This document shows positions 1-6,512 of a stretch of DNA of 9,094 nt, piece after piece. A program made the translations under genes and the position numbers. Origin of the DNA: Saprospiraceae bacterium (GTDB taxonomy: Bacteria; Bacteroidota; Bacteroidia; Chitinophagales; Saprospiraceae); assembly GCA_020437045.1 (NCBI GenBank), contig JAGQWV010000852.1:1-9094 (forward strand), in the 5' to 3' direction. Below the pieces are notes generated by a model that was given only the letters and a program-made list of their open reading frames with translations, was not told where the DNA came from and did not search any database. Position 1 is the stretch's first letter; each line of letters starts with the position of its first letter.

Positions 1-344
1 GTCCGGCAAAGATCCTTGTGGTAAGTGATGGTGACATTGCACGCAATGGTATTGATCCAACCAGTGGAGAAATCCGGGACCTTGGTTTTAATCAGTATCT
101 TAATTATACCTTTGCCAATAAACCCTTTCTTACCAATGCAGTTGAATATATGCTGGATCGTATTGGATTAAGTGAGGCACGAGCGAAAACGATAAAACTT
201 CGACTTCTTGATAAGCAAAAAATTCAGAATGAGCGTTTGTATTGGCAAGTGGTAAATGTCTTGGTGCCATTAATATTATTGGTGATTTTGGCCATTGGTT
301 TCAATTATTTACGCAAACGTCGTTATTCAGGAAAGACCATGTAA
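1..344 (+). CDS. gldG: GldG, C-terminal part of the gliding-motility ABC transporter protein (5' truncated by window edge)
   Basis: Open reading frame entering from the left edge (first full codon at position 3) and ending with TAA at 342-344, so only about the last 114 residues are present. The fragment opens with AKILVVSDGDIARN, the C-terminal part of the soluble domain found in GldG-type proteins. It then has a stretch of charged helix and a single hydrophobic segment (VVNVLVPLILLVILAIGFNYL) followed by a basic KRRY tail, giving a C-terminal membrane anchor with a short cytoplasmic end. GldG pairs with GldF and GldA in an ABC transporter linked to gliding in Bacteroidota, although many non-gliding members also carry it. 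The DUF4340 gene 44 bp downstream on the same strand is a usual companion of this module. A GTG at 18 is an internal codon, not a start. The family call rests on the C-terminus only. Confidence 0.8.
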   Translation, partial: PAKILVVSDGDIARNGIDPTSGEIRDLGFNQYLNYTFANKPFLTNAVEYMLDRIGLSEARAKTIKLRLLDKQKIQNERLYWQVVNVLVPLILLVILAIGFNYLRKRRYSGKTM

Positions 345-388
345 TTTTACTAAACGAATAAGATGTCACTACCTGGGACCGAGATCCT

Positions 389-1369
389 ATGAGAAAGTTA
401 GTTGCTATTTTGGTTTTATTGGTCGTTAGTTGGCTTATCTATCGACAGTATAAAAAGGAGGAGGACCCCGATCTGGCCGCTGTGTATCGGTATGCCATAT
501 CGAATGTAAAACAAATTTCCAAGATAAAAATTGACTATCGCCTGATGGATCCTGATATTCTACTGGAAAAGGAAAATGACTACTGGATGTTGAATAATCA
601 GTTCCGGGTCAGACCGGATGCGGTGGAAAATTTATTAAGAGCCGTTCAAACGATAGAGCTACAATATATTCCAACAGAAGCTGCCAAAAAGAATATGATC
701 AGAGATCTGGCTACAACAGGCACTAAAGTTGAAATGTATGATTATCAGGATCAGCTGATTAAATCTTATTTTATTGGTGGAAATACACCTGATGAACGGG
801 GAACATTTGTGATCATGGAAGGTTCGCAGTCTCCATCAGTTGCTACCTTAAAGGGATTGGAAGGGTCTTTGCGCCCGTATTTTATTATGCCGGAAAATGA
901 GTGGAGGGATCGTACGGTATTTGCCGAAGATTATAATGCATTAGAAGAGGTCATGGTAGAGTATATAGATCAACCATTTTCATCTTTTTCTATTCGGAGG
1001 CAACCACATGGATTTAAGGTTTTTCCGGTGAGTGATCGAATTAATTTGTCCGGTCGAATAGAACGTTCTGGTGCTGTAGAGTCTTATCTTCAGGACTATA
1101 AGAAAGTAAGTGCCGAAGCAGTGGTCAATGATCGTGCCCTTGCGGCTCAATTAGAGGAGCAGAGGCCTTTTGCCCGTATCACTGTGCGAAAAAAGGGGGC
1201 AGAAGAATATCAAGCGACCTTTTATCCCTTGCTCCCTGATGATTTTGAGGAACAGAAAAATAACATCGAGCGATATCATATTCTCGATAATCAGGGCAAT
1301 CTTTTTCTGGTACAACATCGACTATTTGGTAAGCTCTTTGTCGATCTGGATAACTTCTTTTCTAATTGA
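389..1369 (+). CDS. DUF4340 domain-containing membrane-anchored protein
   Basis: A 326-residue protein starting at ATG 389. Residues 3-18 form one N-terminal hydrophobic segment (LVAILVLLVVSWLIY) followed by basic residues, which suggests a membrane anchor with the rest outside the cytoplasm. The middle has the features of DUF4340 proteins: a run predicting a small folded repeat (NNQFRVRPDAVENLLRAVQ, about 69-87), then KVEMYDYQDQLIKSYFIGG (about 113-131) and TPDERGTFVIMEGS (about 133-146). The biochemical role of DUF4340 is unknown. In many bacteria it is encoded beside GldF/GldG-type ABC transporter genes, as here, where only 44 bp separate it from gldG, so a shared transcript and a role with that transporter are likely but inferred. 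No clear Shine-Dalgarno sequence precedes the ATG. The length and the intact frame suggest a functional gene. Confidence 0.82.
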   Translation: MRKLVAILVLLVVSWLIYRQYKKEEDPDLAAVYRYAISNVKQISKIKIDYRLMDPDILLEKENDYWMLNNQFRVRPDAVENLLRAVQTIELQYIPTEAAKKNMIRDLATTGTKVEMYDYQDQLIKSYFIGGNTPDERGTFVIMEGSQSPSVATLKGLEGSLRPYFIMPENEWRDRTVFAEDYNALEEVMVEYIDQPFSSFSIRRQPHGFKVFPVSDRINLSGRIERSGAVESYLQDYKKVSAEAVVNDRALAAQLEEQRPFARITVRKKGAEEYQATFYPLLPDDFEEQKNNIERYHILDNQGNLFLVQHRLFGKLFVDLDNFFSN

Positions 1370-1404
1370 GAAATTTACCTTAATCAAAGAGGGCAATTAC
1401 GTAT

Positions 1405-1424
1405 TATAACATGTAATTGTTATA
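1405..1424. promoter_or_regulatory. Short inverted repeat just upstream of the phospholipase-like gene
   Basis: TATAAC (1405-1410) and GTTATA (1419-1424) are perfect inverted copies around an 8-base spacer, ending 7 bases before the GTG start at 1432. The spacer begins with an in-frame ATG that is followed immediately by TAA. The site could be an operator or a weak hairpin in the leader. It is AT-rich and short, so chance is a real alternative. Confidence 0.25.
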
Positions 1425-1431
1425 TTAGAGC

Positions 1432-2649
1432 GTGTTCCGAGCCATTTGTATATTATTTGCGCTGATGACGTTTCTGGTCTTGCATAGTTCGGAATACTGG
1501 GGTTTTTATGGACATCGAATGATCAATCGAATGGCGGTTTACACACTGCCTCCCGAAATGATGTATCTCTATAAACCTCATATTGACTTCATTACGGAGC
1601 ATGCAGTAGATCCCGATAAGCGCCGTTATGCAAGTAATTTTGAAGCCAGCCGCCATTATATTGATTTGGATCACTGGGGTTTTTCACCTTTTGATTCCCT
1701 TCCGCGGGTCTGGTCTGATGCCTTATTACGGTTCTGTGATGTAATCTGGATTTCTACGACTGGGGATAGTTTGTTTTTTTATGGTGATGAAAATTGGAAA
1801 CGCTATTTCACCGAAGATTCTCTTGAATATAGTAATCAGAATATGCTTTTGCGACAACGGGATTTTCCTGAATTCTTCAGCAGATTTATTTTAACCGGGT
1901 ATTATGAAGACAGCTGGGAAGTCGATTGTGCCCTTTGGAGGACCTATCTGGGCTTGACTGATACGGTACCCTGTGAGAAAGTAGTGATCAGAGATCATCT
2001 GACTGAGCACGGCATTTTACCTTATCATTTGAAATTTATGCAATCTCGGCTGACAAAAGCATTTTTGGAAAAAGACCGCTCGCGAATTATTCGTCTCTCT
2101 GCGGAGATCGGTCACTATATTGGAGATGCCCATGTACCCCTGCATACCACCAGTAATTACAATGGTCAACTGACCGACCAGTTGGGTATACATGCCTTTT
2201 GGGAAAGTAGAATTCCCGAATTATTCGCCGAAGAACAATATGACTTTTTTGTAGGCAAAGCGGAATATATATCCGATCCTCAGTCTTTTTTTTGGAATAT
2301 GGTAATGGAAAGTAATAGCTATGTAGATAGTGTATTATTAATAGAGAAAGAACTTAGTACCGTTTTTCCCTCTGATCAGCAATATTGTTTTGATGACCGG
2401 CTGAACATTACGGTCCGGACCCAATGCGAGGCTTATGCCCGAGCTTACCAGGACCGGATGCAGGGCTTGGTGGAAAAACGGATGAGAGCATCCATCAAAG
2501 CCATCGGAAGTAGTTGGTATACCGCCTGGGTTGATGCCGGTCAACCCGATTTTCGAAGAAATAGTCAAGTAATAAATGATCTCACAGAAGCTGAAGAAGA
2601 CTTAATTGAAAATCACTCAAAAAGAATTAAGGGAAGAGTACATGAATGA
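1432..2649 (+). CDS. Secreted zinc-dependent phospholipase C / S1-P1 nuclease-like hydrolase
   Basis: A 405-residue exported enzyme. Residues 1-20 are a hydrophobic signal peptide. The conserved block WGFYGHRMINRMAV (23-36) follows directly, as in Bacteroidota members of the zinc-dependent phospholipase C family, where a Trp near the mature N-terminus and the His of the GH pair bind zinc. Further likely metal ligands are in SRHYIDLDHW (73-82), GHYIGDAHVPLH (227-238, with an HxxxD pair at H228/D232) and HAFWE (254-258, an HxxxE pair). This pattern is the trinuclear zinc site shared by bacterial phospholipases C and S1/P1 nucleases. Sequence alone does not settle whether the substrate is phospholipid or nucleic acid. 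The start is GTG 1432: the frame is closed by TAG at 1426-1428, and the next ATG (1465) would cut the signal peptide short. The gene is 62 bp past the DUF4340 gene and may have its own promoter. Confidence 0.78.
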   Translation: MFRAICILFALMTFLVLHSSEYWGFYGHRMINRMAVYTLPPEMMYLYKPHIDFITEHAVDPDKRRYASNFEASRHYIDLDHWGFSPFDSLPRVWSDALLRFCDVIWISTTGDSLFFYGDENWKRYFTEDSLEYSNQNMLLRQRDFPEFFSRFILTGYYEDSWEVDCALWRTYLGLTDTVPCEKVVIRDHLTEHGILPYHLKFMQSRLTKAFLEKDRSRIIRLSAEIGHYIGDAHVPLHTTSNYNGQLTDQLGIHAFWESRIPELFAEEQYDFFVGKAEYISDPQSFFWNMVMESNSYVDSVLLIEKELSTVFPSDQQYCFDDRLNITVRTQCEAYARAYQDRMQGLVEKRMRASIKAIGSSWYTAWVDAGQPDFRRNSQVINDLTEAEEDLIENHSKRIKGRVHE

Positions 2650-2704
2650 AAACATTATTTTCGAGCCGATTATTATTAAATTAGACGTTAGGAATAATTG
2701 ATTG

Positions 2705-2718
2705 AATAATGCATTATT
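2705..2718. promoter_or_regulatory. 14-bp perfect palindrome upstream of the GH5 gene
   Basis: AATAATGCATTATT is a perfect 14-bp palindrome ending 37 bases before the GH5 start codon at 2756. Another AATAAT copy lies 12 bp to its left (2693-2698). The position suits an operator close to the promoter of the glycoside hydrolase gene, but the sequence is AT-rich and no regulator can be assigned. Confidence 0.3.
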
Positions 2719-2755
2719 TATCTGCTCCTATAGCTCTTAACAACACTTCATACGT

Positions 2756-3763
2756 ATGAATTACTTCCAATCAAATAAATTCTTAGGCATAATTTTTTTA
2801 TTTATTTTTTTGCCATCCTATGCTCAGGAGGTTGCGTTACCCTGGATCAAAGTTGTCGGGAATCAGCTTGTCAATGATAAAGGGGAAGTTGTTCTTTTTA
2901 AAGGATTAAATACAAGTGACCCCGACAAACTGGAAAAAGCTGGCCAATGGAACGACGCTTATTTCTCTGAGATGAAAAAATGGGGAGCCAATTTAGTCCG
3001 ATTTCCAGTTCATCCCCGGGCTTGGCAGGAAAGGGGGAAGGAAGCCTATTTGAAATTATTGGATGAGGGAATTAGTTTGGCAACTGCTCATGAAATGTAC
3101 GTTATTATTGACTGGCATAGTATAGGTAATCTGCGTTCAGAGATATTTCAGAGTCCAAGCTACATTACCACGAAGTCGGAGACATTTGATTTTTGGCGAA
3201 CCATGGCTATGCATTATGGAGATAATTCTACGGTAGCCTTTTTTGAACTGTATAATGAACCTACTACGGGATCCGGTCGATTTGGAATTTGCTCATGGCC
3301 TCAGTGGAAAGAAATCATGGAAGAAACCATTGTAGTGATACGGGCAAATGGAGGTAAGAATATCCCCCTGGTTGCAGGCTTCAATTGGGCTTATGATTTG
3401 ACAGAAATTAAGGACGATCCAATTAAGTTTGCGGATATTGCTTATGTCAGCCACCCCTATCCACAAAAAAGATCAATGCCCTGGATCGAACAATGGGAAA
3501 AGGATTGGGGGTTTGTATCCGAAAAATCTCCGGTGCTTTTGACAGAGGTAGGATTCTGTAGTGCTGATGCCCGAGGGGCACATATTCCAGTAATTAGTGA
3601 CCCATCGTACGTCGATATTTTGACCGGATACTGTCGCGATAAAGGCATTTCCTATGTCGTGTGGGTTTTTGATCCCAACTGGGCACCCATGTTAATCAAG
3701 GATTGGTCATTCGAGCCTACAGCAGCCGGACAAAAATGGAAGGAAGTAATGACGAAGAAATAG
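2756..3763 (+). CDS. Secreted glycoside hydrolase family 5 (cellulase-like endoglycosidase)
   Basis: A 335-residue exported TIM-barrel glycosidase. Residues 1-23 form a signal peptide (hydrophobic GIIFLFIFLP, then SYAQ with cleavage probably after the A or Q). The GH5 signature residues are in order: R82 in NLVRFPVHP, H121 in IIDWHS, the acid/base E168 in FELYNEP, H233 and Y235 in YVSHPYP, and the nucleophile E264 in VLLTEVGF. W303 in VVWVFD near the end of the barrel fits the aromatic substrate-binding residue. The family is retaining and usually cleaves beta-1,4-glucans, mannans or related glycans; which one cannot be told here. There is only the catalytic domain: no carbohydrate-binding module, no lipobox and no C-terminal type IX sorting domain. 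It lies 106 bp after the phospholipase-like gene, with a palindrome between them, so separate regulation is possible. It ends convergently with the methyltransferase gene at 3812. Confidence 0.88.
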   Translation: MNYFQSNKFLGIIFLFIFLPSYAQEVALPWIKVVGNQLVNDKGEVVLFKGLNTSDPDKLEKAGQWNDAYFSEMKKWGANLVRFPVHPRAWQERGKEAYLKLLDEGISLATAHEMYVIIDWHSIGNLRSEIFQSPSYITTKSETFDFWRTMAMHYGDNSTVAFFELYNEPTTGSGRFGICSWPQWKEIMEETIVVIRANGGKNIPLVAGFNWAYDLTEIKDDPIKFADIAYVSHPYPQKRSMPWIEQWEKDWGFVSEKSPVLLTEVGFCSADARGAHIPVISDPSYVDILTGYCRDKGISYVVWVFDPNWAPMLIKDWSFEPTAAGQKWKEVMTKK

Positions 3764-3811
3764 AGGATTTCTTGCCTGGTATGAATGCTGTACGACAGTT
3801 CTGGCGATCGT

Positions 3812-4624
3812 TCATTCCACTTTCCATAGATAAGTGTCTTGCCAGGCCAGATCAATAGTACCACCGGGAATAAAATCGACAAATGTCAACCCTAATGCCG
3901 GCCAACGATCAAGTACATATTGTTTGGGGTGAAAAACAGCGCATTCGTTTTTACCGGCTAGTTCAGGGTGTCGAACCACCAACTCCTGATTTTTAAATTT
4001 CTTTAGTTCTTCAGTAGTCATGTACTTTGTATAAAAATCTCCGCTTAAGGTAATCCACAGATATCCACCTGGACGGATGATCCGGATAAATTCCCTTAAC
4101 CAGGCTAATTGTATTTCTTCTGGTAAGTGCGTAAAAATTGAACGGACGTATAAAAAATCAAATTGATCATTTTGGTAAGCAAGCGGAGGGGTTAGATTGT
4201 TTTGATAAAAATGACCAAACCCCAGGTTTTTAGTACACCATTTAATTAATGTTTTATTGTAATCACATCCCCGGATTTTGCAATTTTGCAGAAAGTGGAG
4301 ATGACGCACCAGACGGCCACAACCACAACCAAAATCGAGTAATTCATGAAAACCTTGGGGATCTATTTGATTCTTTTCCAGCATTGGTAACATCAGGTCC
4401 TGGACTTGTCTCTGTCCGGATTCCAGGAAAAGGCTTACGTCTGGTTTACCAATGACTAACCAAATAAGATAGGGAGGAGGAATAGGTAGAGAGCCATTGT
4501 GAACAGGACGGCTTGATCTAATTTTTTGAAGGATGCTTTTTCTTTCGAGTGGCACCATATATCCTTGATGCAAATATAGTAGGTAGGATTTTATTTTTTC
4601 CAGGAGGGTCTTTAAGGTTAACAT
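3812..4624 (-). CDS. Class I SAM-dependent methyltransferase (Methyltransf_11/25 type), substrate unknown
   Basis: A 270-residue protein on the minus strand. The SAM-binding motif I is LLDFGCGCGRLVRHL (95-109), with the strand-2 acidic residue in IRGCDYN (117-123). The post-motif FDFLYVRSIFTHLP (155-168) and RPGGYLWITLSG (184-195) complete the Rossmann-fold methyltransferase pattern. The N-terminal 90 residues are basic and Pro-rich (SLPIPPPYLIW, 45-55) and precede a segment of the type that positions substrate in small-molecule or sugar methyltransferases. Substrate is not inferable from sequence. The start at 4624 (ATG) gives a reasonable basic amphipathic N-terminus; M23 is a possible alternative. 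No Shine-Dalgarno is visible. The gene stands alone: 5' of it is the decayed region 4697-5255, and it converges with the GH5 gene, 48 bp away, with no clear terminator between them. Confidence 0.78.
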   Translation of the reverse strand: MLTLKTLLEKIKSYLLYLHQGYMVPLERKSILQKIRSSRPVHNGSLPIPPPYLIWLVIGKPDVSLFLESGQRQVQDLMLPMLEKNQIDPQGFHELLDFGCGCGRLVRHLHFLQNCKIRGCDYNKTLIKWCTKNLGFGHFYQNNLTPPLAYQNDQFDFLYVRSIFTHLPEEIQLAWLREFIRIIRPGGYLWITLSGDFYTKYMTTEELKKFKNQELVVRHPELAGKNECAVFHPKQYVLDRWPALGLTFVDFIPGGTIDLAWQDTYLWKVE

Positions 4625-4696
4625 TTTAAGATGGGTTAGACAGTTGAAGGTGTTAAATTAGATTTTTTTGTCAGCTTTCAATAAGTAGTAAATCAG

Positions 4697-4975
4697 CTAC
4701 GTTTTACTGATTGTAACCGGAGGTAGTTTAGTATACACTATTGTCATCGTCCCATCGAAAGATTCAACATCCATCACTGTAATTCGAGCTCCCAGTTTTA
4801 GATTTTTTTCATTTAAAAACCGGAGAAAGTCGCTTAAAGAATGAGCAATTGCACATAGTGTGTGGGATTGCTGACTTGCAAAACTTCCGCTTAGATCAGT
4901 ACGCTGATTTCATTACGTTGATCGGAAAGCAGATGTAGCGCCTTCAGATAATTTTCAACGGTTGATGTGCCATAA
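4697..4975 (-). pseudogene. Remnant of a DtxR/MntR-family metal-dependent transcriptional regulator (internally deleted, frameshifted)
   Basis: On the minus strand, codons from about 4970 down to 4900 encode STVENYLKALHLLSDQ and NEISV. This is the first helix of DtxR/MntR repressors, which typically begin with ...ENYLKAIY.LSE. Immediately after, in another frame (about 4899 to the TAG at 4697-4699), come HTLCAIAHSLSDFLRFLN, EKNLKLGARITVMD and VESFDGTMTI. These match the C-terminal FeoA/SH3-like domain of the same family (...FLRYLDEIGLKLGT.I.V...FDG.M.I). The helix-turn-helix and metal-binding/dimerisation core, roughly 120-130 residues, is missing. The only ATG at the expected start (4971-4973) is in a frame one base off the helix-1 frame. 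Two ends of one protein in the right order and orientation, joined by a deletion and frameshifts, make a pseudogene call better than a new small gene. In life it would have repressed metal-uptake genes in response to Mn or Fe. Confidence 0.6.
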
Positions 4976-5018
4976 ACGAAATTCTTTCTAAAAGTATAAA
5001 ATATCCAATATAATTGAG

Positions 5019-5056
5019 TTAGAATATTATAACATATACTGTATATTATAGTCTAA
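5019..5056. promoter_or_regulatory. AT-rich imperfect palindrome between two divergent gene remnants (possible old DtxR/MntR operator)
   Basis: The arms TTAGAATATTATA (from 5019) and TATTATAGTCTAA (to 5056) are inverted copies with a few mismatches, bounded by TTAG and CTAA. A second perfect palindrome, ATATACTGTATAT (5034-5046), sits at the centre. TTAG...CTAA ends recall DtxR-class operators, although those are usually about 19 bp in all. The site lies between the start of the DtxR-like remnant (leftward) and the ATG of the receptor-like remnant (rightward), where a divergent operator would be. The assignment to a DtxR-type protein is inference. Confidence 0.35.
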
Positions 5057-5065
5057 TACTTAAAT

Positions 5066-5255
5066 ATGAGGAGTCTATTCGCTGCGCCGTGCATATTGAT
5101 CTTCCCTTCACCCGTAAGGAATCAAACTGTGCAATTTGAAAGGACAGGTTCTGGACGGAATTGAACCCCTTTCTTCAGTGCATATTACTCTGCGAGGTCA
5201 TGAGGACTTGAATGTTTTCAGTGATGCAAGGGAAATTAATCTTAGACCGGCTATT
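5066..5255 (+). pseudogene. Frameshifted N-terminal remnant of a carboxypeptidase-regulatory-like / TonB-dependent-receptor-type protein
   Basis: ATG 5066 opens MRSLFAAPCILIFPSPV, which resembles a signal peptide, but that frame stops at 5162-5164. In another frame, codons from 5133 on read NLKGQVLDGIEPLSSVHITL, then RGHEDLNVFSDAREINLRP. This fits the CarboxypepD_reg-like pattern (G.V.DG..PL..V.I.L.G.....SD..G.F.L) with which SusC/TonB-dependent receptors begin. The expected Gly-Phe after SDA is degraded to RE-I. The match fades at about 5255, where the 3' end of the RlmI-like gene (opposite strand, ending at 5259) begins, so the rest of a long receptor gene is absent. Its divergent placement against a DtxR-family remnant suggests a metal-uptake receptor once controlled by that repressor. 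Only about 40 residues of homology-like sequence support this, so it is tentative. Confidence 0.4.
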
Positions 5256-5258
5256 GAT

Positions 5259-6446
5259 TCATTCCACCTCCAATACCAATCCTTTTAAATACTTACCTTC
5301 TGGATGAAATATACTAATTGGATGATCGGGAGCCTGTGATAGGATATGTAAAATGCGACAATCACGGCCACTTTCAATAGCTGCTGCGGTGATCGTATTT
5401 TGAAAAAGGGTCTGGTCAATCACCTGTGAACAAGAAAACGTGAATATCAAACCTCCCGGTTTAACCTTGGAAATGGCCATGGCATTAATGCGCTTATAGG
5501 CCTGGACGGCATTATGGCTCTTGAATTGACTTTTTGCAAAAGCCGGGGGGTCTACAACGATGATATCGTAAGTTTGATCCGGTAGATCCGGTAGAATCTT
5601 TTTTACATCGCCGATTATACTCTGATGTCGATGGTTGTCGATCTTATTGAGTTTGAGATTTTCTGTTAAGGTATCCATGGCTCTGGCCGAAACATCAATA
5701 GAACACACCTCTTTGGCCCCTGCATTTAAGGCATAAACACTAAAACCTCCCGTATAGCAATAGAGGTTTAGGATTTTTTGATCTTTTGCGTAATAAGATA
5801 ACAACTTTCGATTATCCCGCTGATCCAGAAAGAATCCTGTTTTTTGGCCAAGAGCGAGATCTATCGAAAATTTATTGTGATTTTCCTCTATGACGAGATC
5901 AGCTTTATTTCCGGTAATAAATCCGTCCGATTGCTGTTTTGCGTACGCTGGTGGTAAGGCATTTTTACTTTTATCAAAGATCACCGTTTCCGCTCCTAAA
6001 TTGGCTCTTAATGCAGCCTCAATTTGGTTTAGAGAACGGTGCATTCCGATCGTATGACATTGCACTACCGCTACCTGATCATAGATGTCGATAATGAGCC
6101 CTGATAGGTTATCTCCTTCACCATGGACAAGACGATAAGCGTTTGTCCCGTTGGTGGGTAAGAACATTTTTTTTCTCCGGGTCAAACACTTGGCAATGGT
6201 CCCGTCCCAGAATGATTGATCAATATGTGGTTGATCAAAAGACAGAATGCGAATGGCTATTGATGAGTCGTGATAATGTCCGGAAGCCAAAAAATGACCA
6301 GCGGGATCATGCACAGATACCAGATCACCATCTTGAACATCTTCCTTACTCTGAATCCCCTTCGAAAATATCCAGGGATGCCTTCGGGAAATGGAAGCAA
6401 GACGGTCTTGCTTGATGATAATCCTGGGATAGGTCAATTTCTGCAT
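5259..6446 (-). CDS. rlmI: RlmI-like class I SAM-dependent 23S rRNA (cytosine-5) methyltransferase
   Basis: A 395-residue cytoplasmic enzyme, the usual length for RlmI/YccW proteins, which methylate C1962 of 23S rRNA (E. coli numbering). Residues 8-75 form the N-terminal PUA domain (HPWIFSKGI at 23-31, GDLVSVHDPAGHFLASGHY at 40-58). A central domain follows (GEGDNLSGLIIDIYD at 109-123). The methyltransferase domain has GQKTGFFLDQRDNR (200-213), motif I LNLYCYTGGFSVYAL (226-240), the acidic residue in SIDVSA (249-254), motif IV DPPAFAKS (299-306) and the motif with the candidate catalytic cysteine, FSCSQ (337-341). ATG 6446 is the natural start, just upstream of the PUA domain. It follows the LytTR gene by 66 bp on the same strand and has a near-consensus Bacteroidota promoter box right before its start, so it may be transcribed on its own. 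Expected to be a housekeeping gene. Confidence 0.88.
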   Translation of the reverse strand: MQKLTYPRIIIKQDRLASISRRHPWIFSKGIQSKEDVQDGDLVSVHDPAGHFLASGHYHDSSIAIRILSFDQPHIDQSFWDGTIAKCLTRRKKMFLPTNGTNAYRLVHGEGDNLSGLIIDIYDQVAVVQCHTIGMHRSLNQIEAALRANLGAETVIFDKSKNALPPAYAKQQSDGFITGNKADLVIEENHNKFSIDLALGQKTGFFLDQRDNRKLLSYYAKDQKILNLYCYTGGFSVYALNAGAKEVCSIDVSARAMDTLTENLKLNKIDNHRHQSIIGDVKKILPDLPDQTYDIIVVDPPAFAKSQFKSHNAVQAYKRINAMAISKVKPGGLIFTFSCSQVIDQTLFQNTITAAAIESGRDCRILHILSQAPDHPISIFHPEGKYLKGLVLEVE

Positions 6447-6454
6447 AACGGTGA

Positions 6455-6462
6455 CAAAAATA
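6455..6462 (-). promoter_or_regulatory. Possible Bacteroidota -7 promoter box for the RlmI-like gene
   Basis: Read on the minus strand, TATTTTTG fits the Bacteroidota sigma-ABfr -7 consensus TAnnTTTG exactly. It ends only 8 bases before the ATG at 6446, so a transcript from it would be almost leaderless. A TTTG that could act as the -33 element lies about 31 bases upstream, further than the usual spacing of about 19-21, which lowers confidence. Confidence 0.28.
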
Positions 6463-6512
6463 ACGAAGTAGATCTTTATCTTAGGTTGTTATACAAAGAA
6501 CTTTAATCCGGC

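Noticed and set aside
1402..1412. 11-bp match TATTATAACAT shared with the palindrome at 5025-5035
   Set aside because: An exact 11-bp match between two places in a 9-kb AT-rich window is expected several times by chance, so it is not evidence of a shared operator.
2642..2701. 19-residue frame overlapping the stop codon of the phospholipase-like gene
   Set aside because: Too short, no domain or clear ribosome binding site, and AT-rich sequence; an overlapping ATG alone does not support a gene.
3764..3811. Possible bidirectional terminator between the convergent GH5 and methyltransferase genes
   Set aside because: No stem-loop with a T tract on either strand is visible; the only complementary words (GCCTGG and CCAGGC) are about 60 bases apart and one is inside the methyltransferase gene.
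3805..3830. Similar sequence at the ends of the two leftward genes (TTCATTCCAC at about 3811 and 5259)
   Set aside because: Both proteins end in Val-Glu before TGA, which explains the short match; it does not extend, so it is not a repeat or an insertion boundary.
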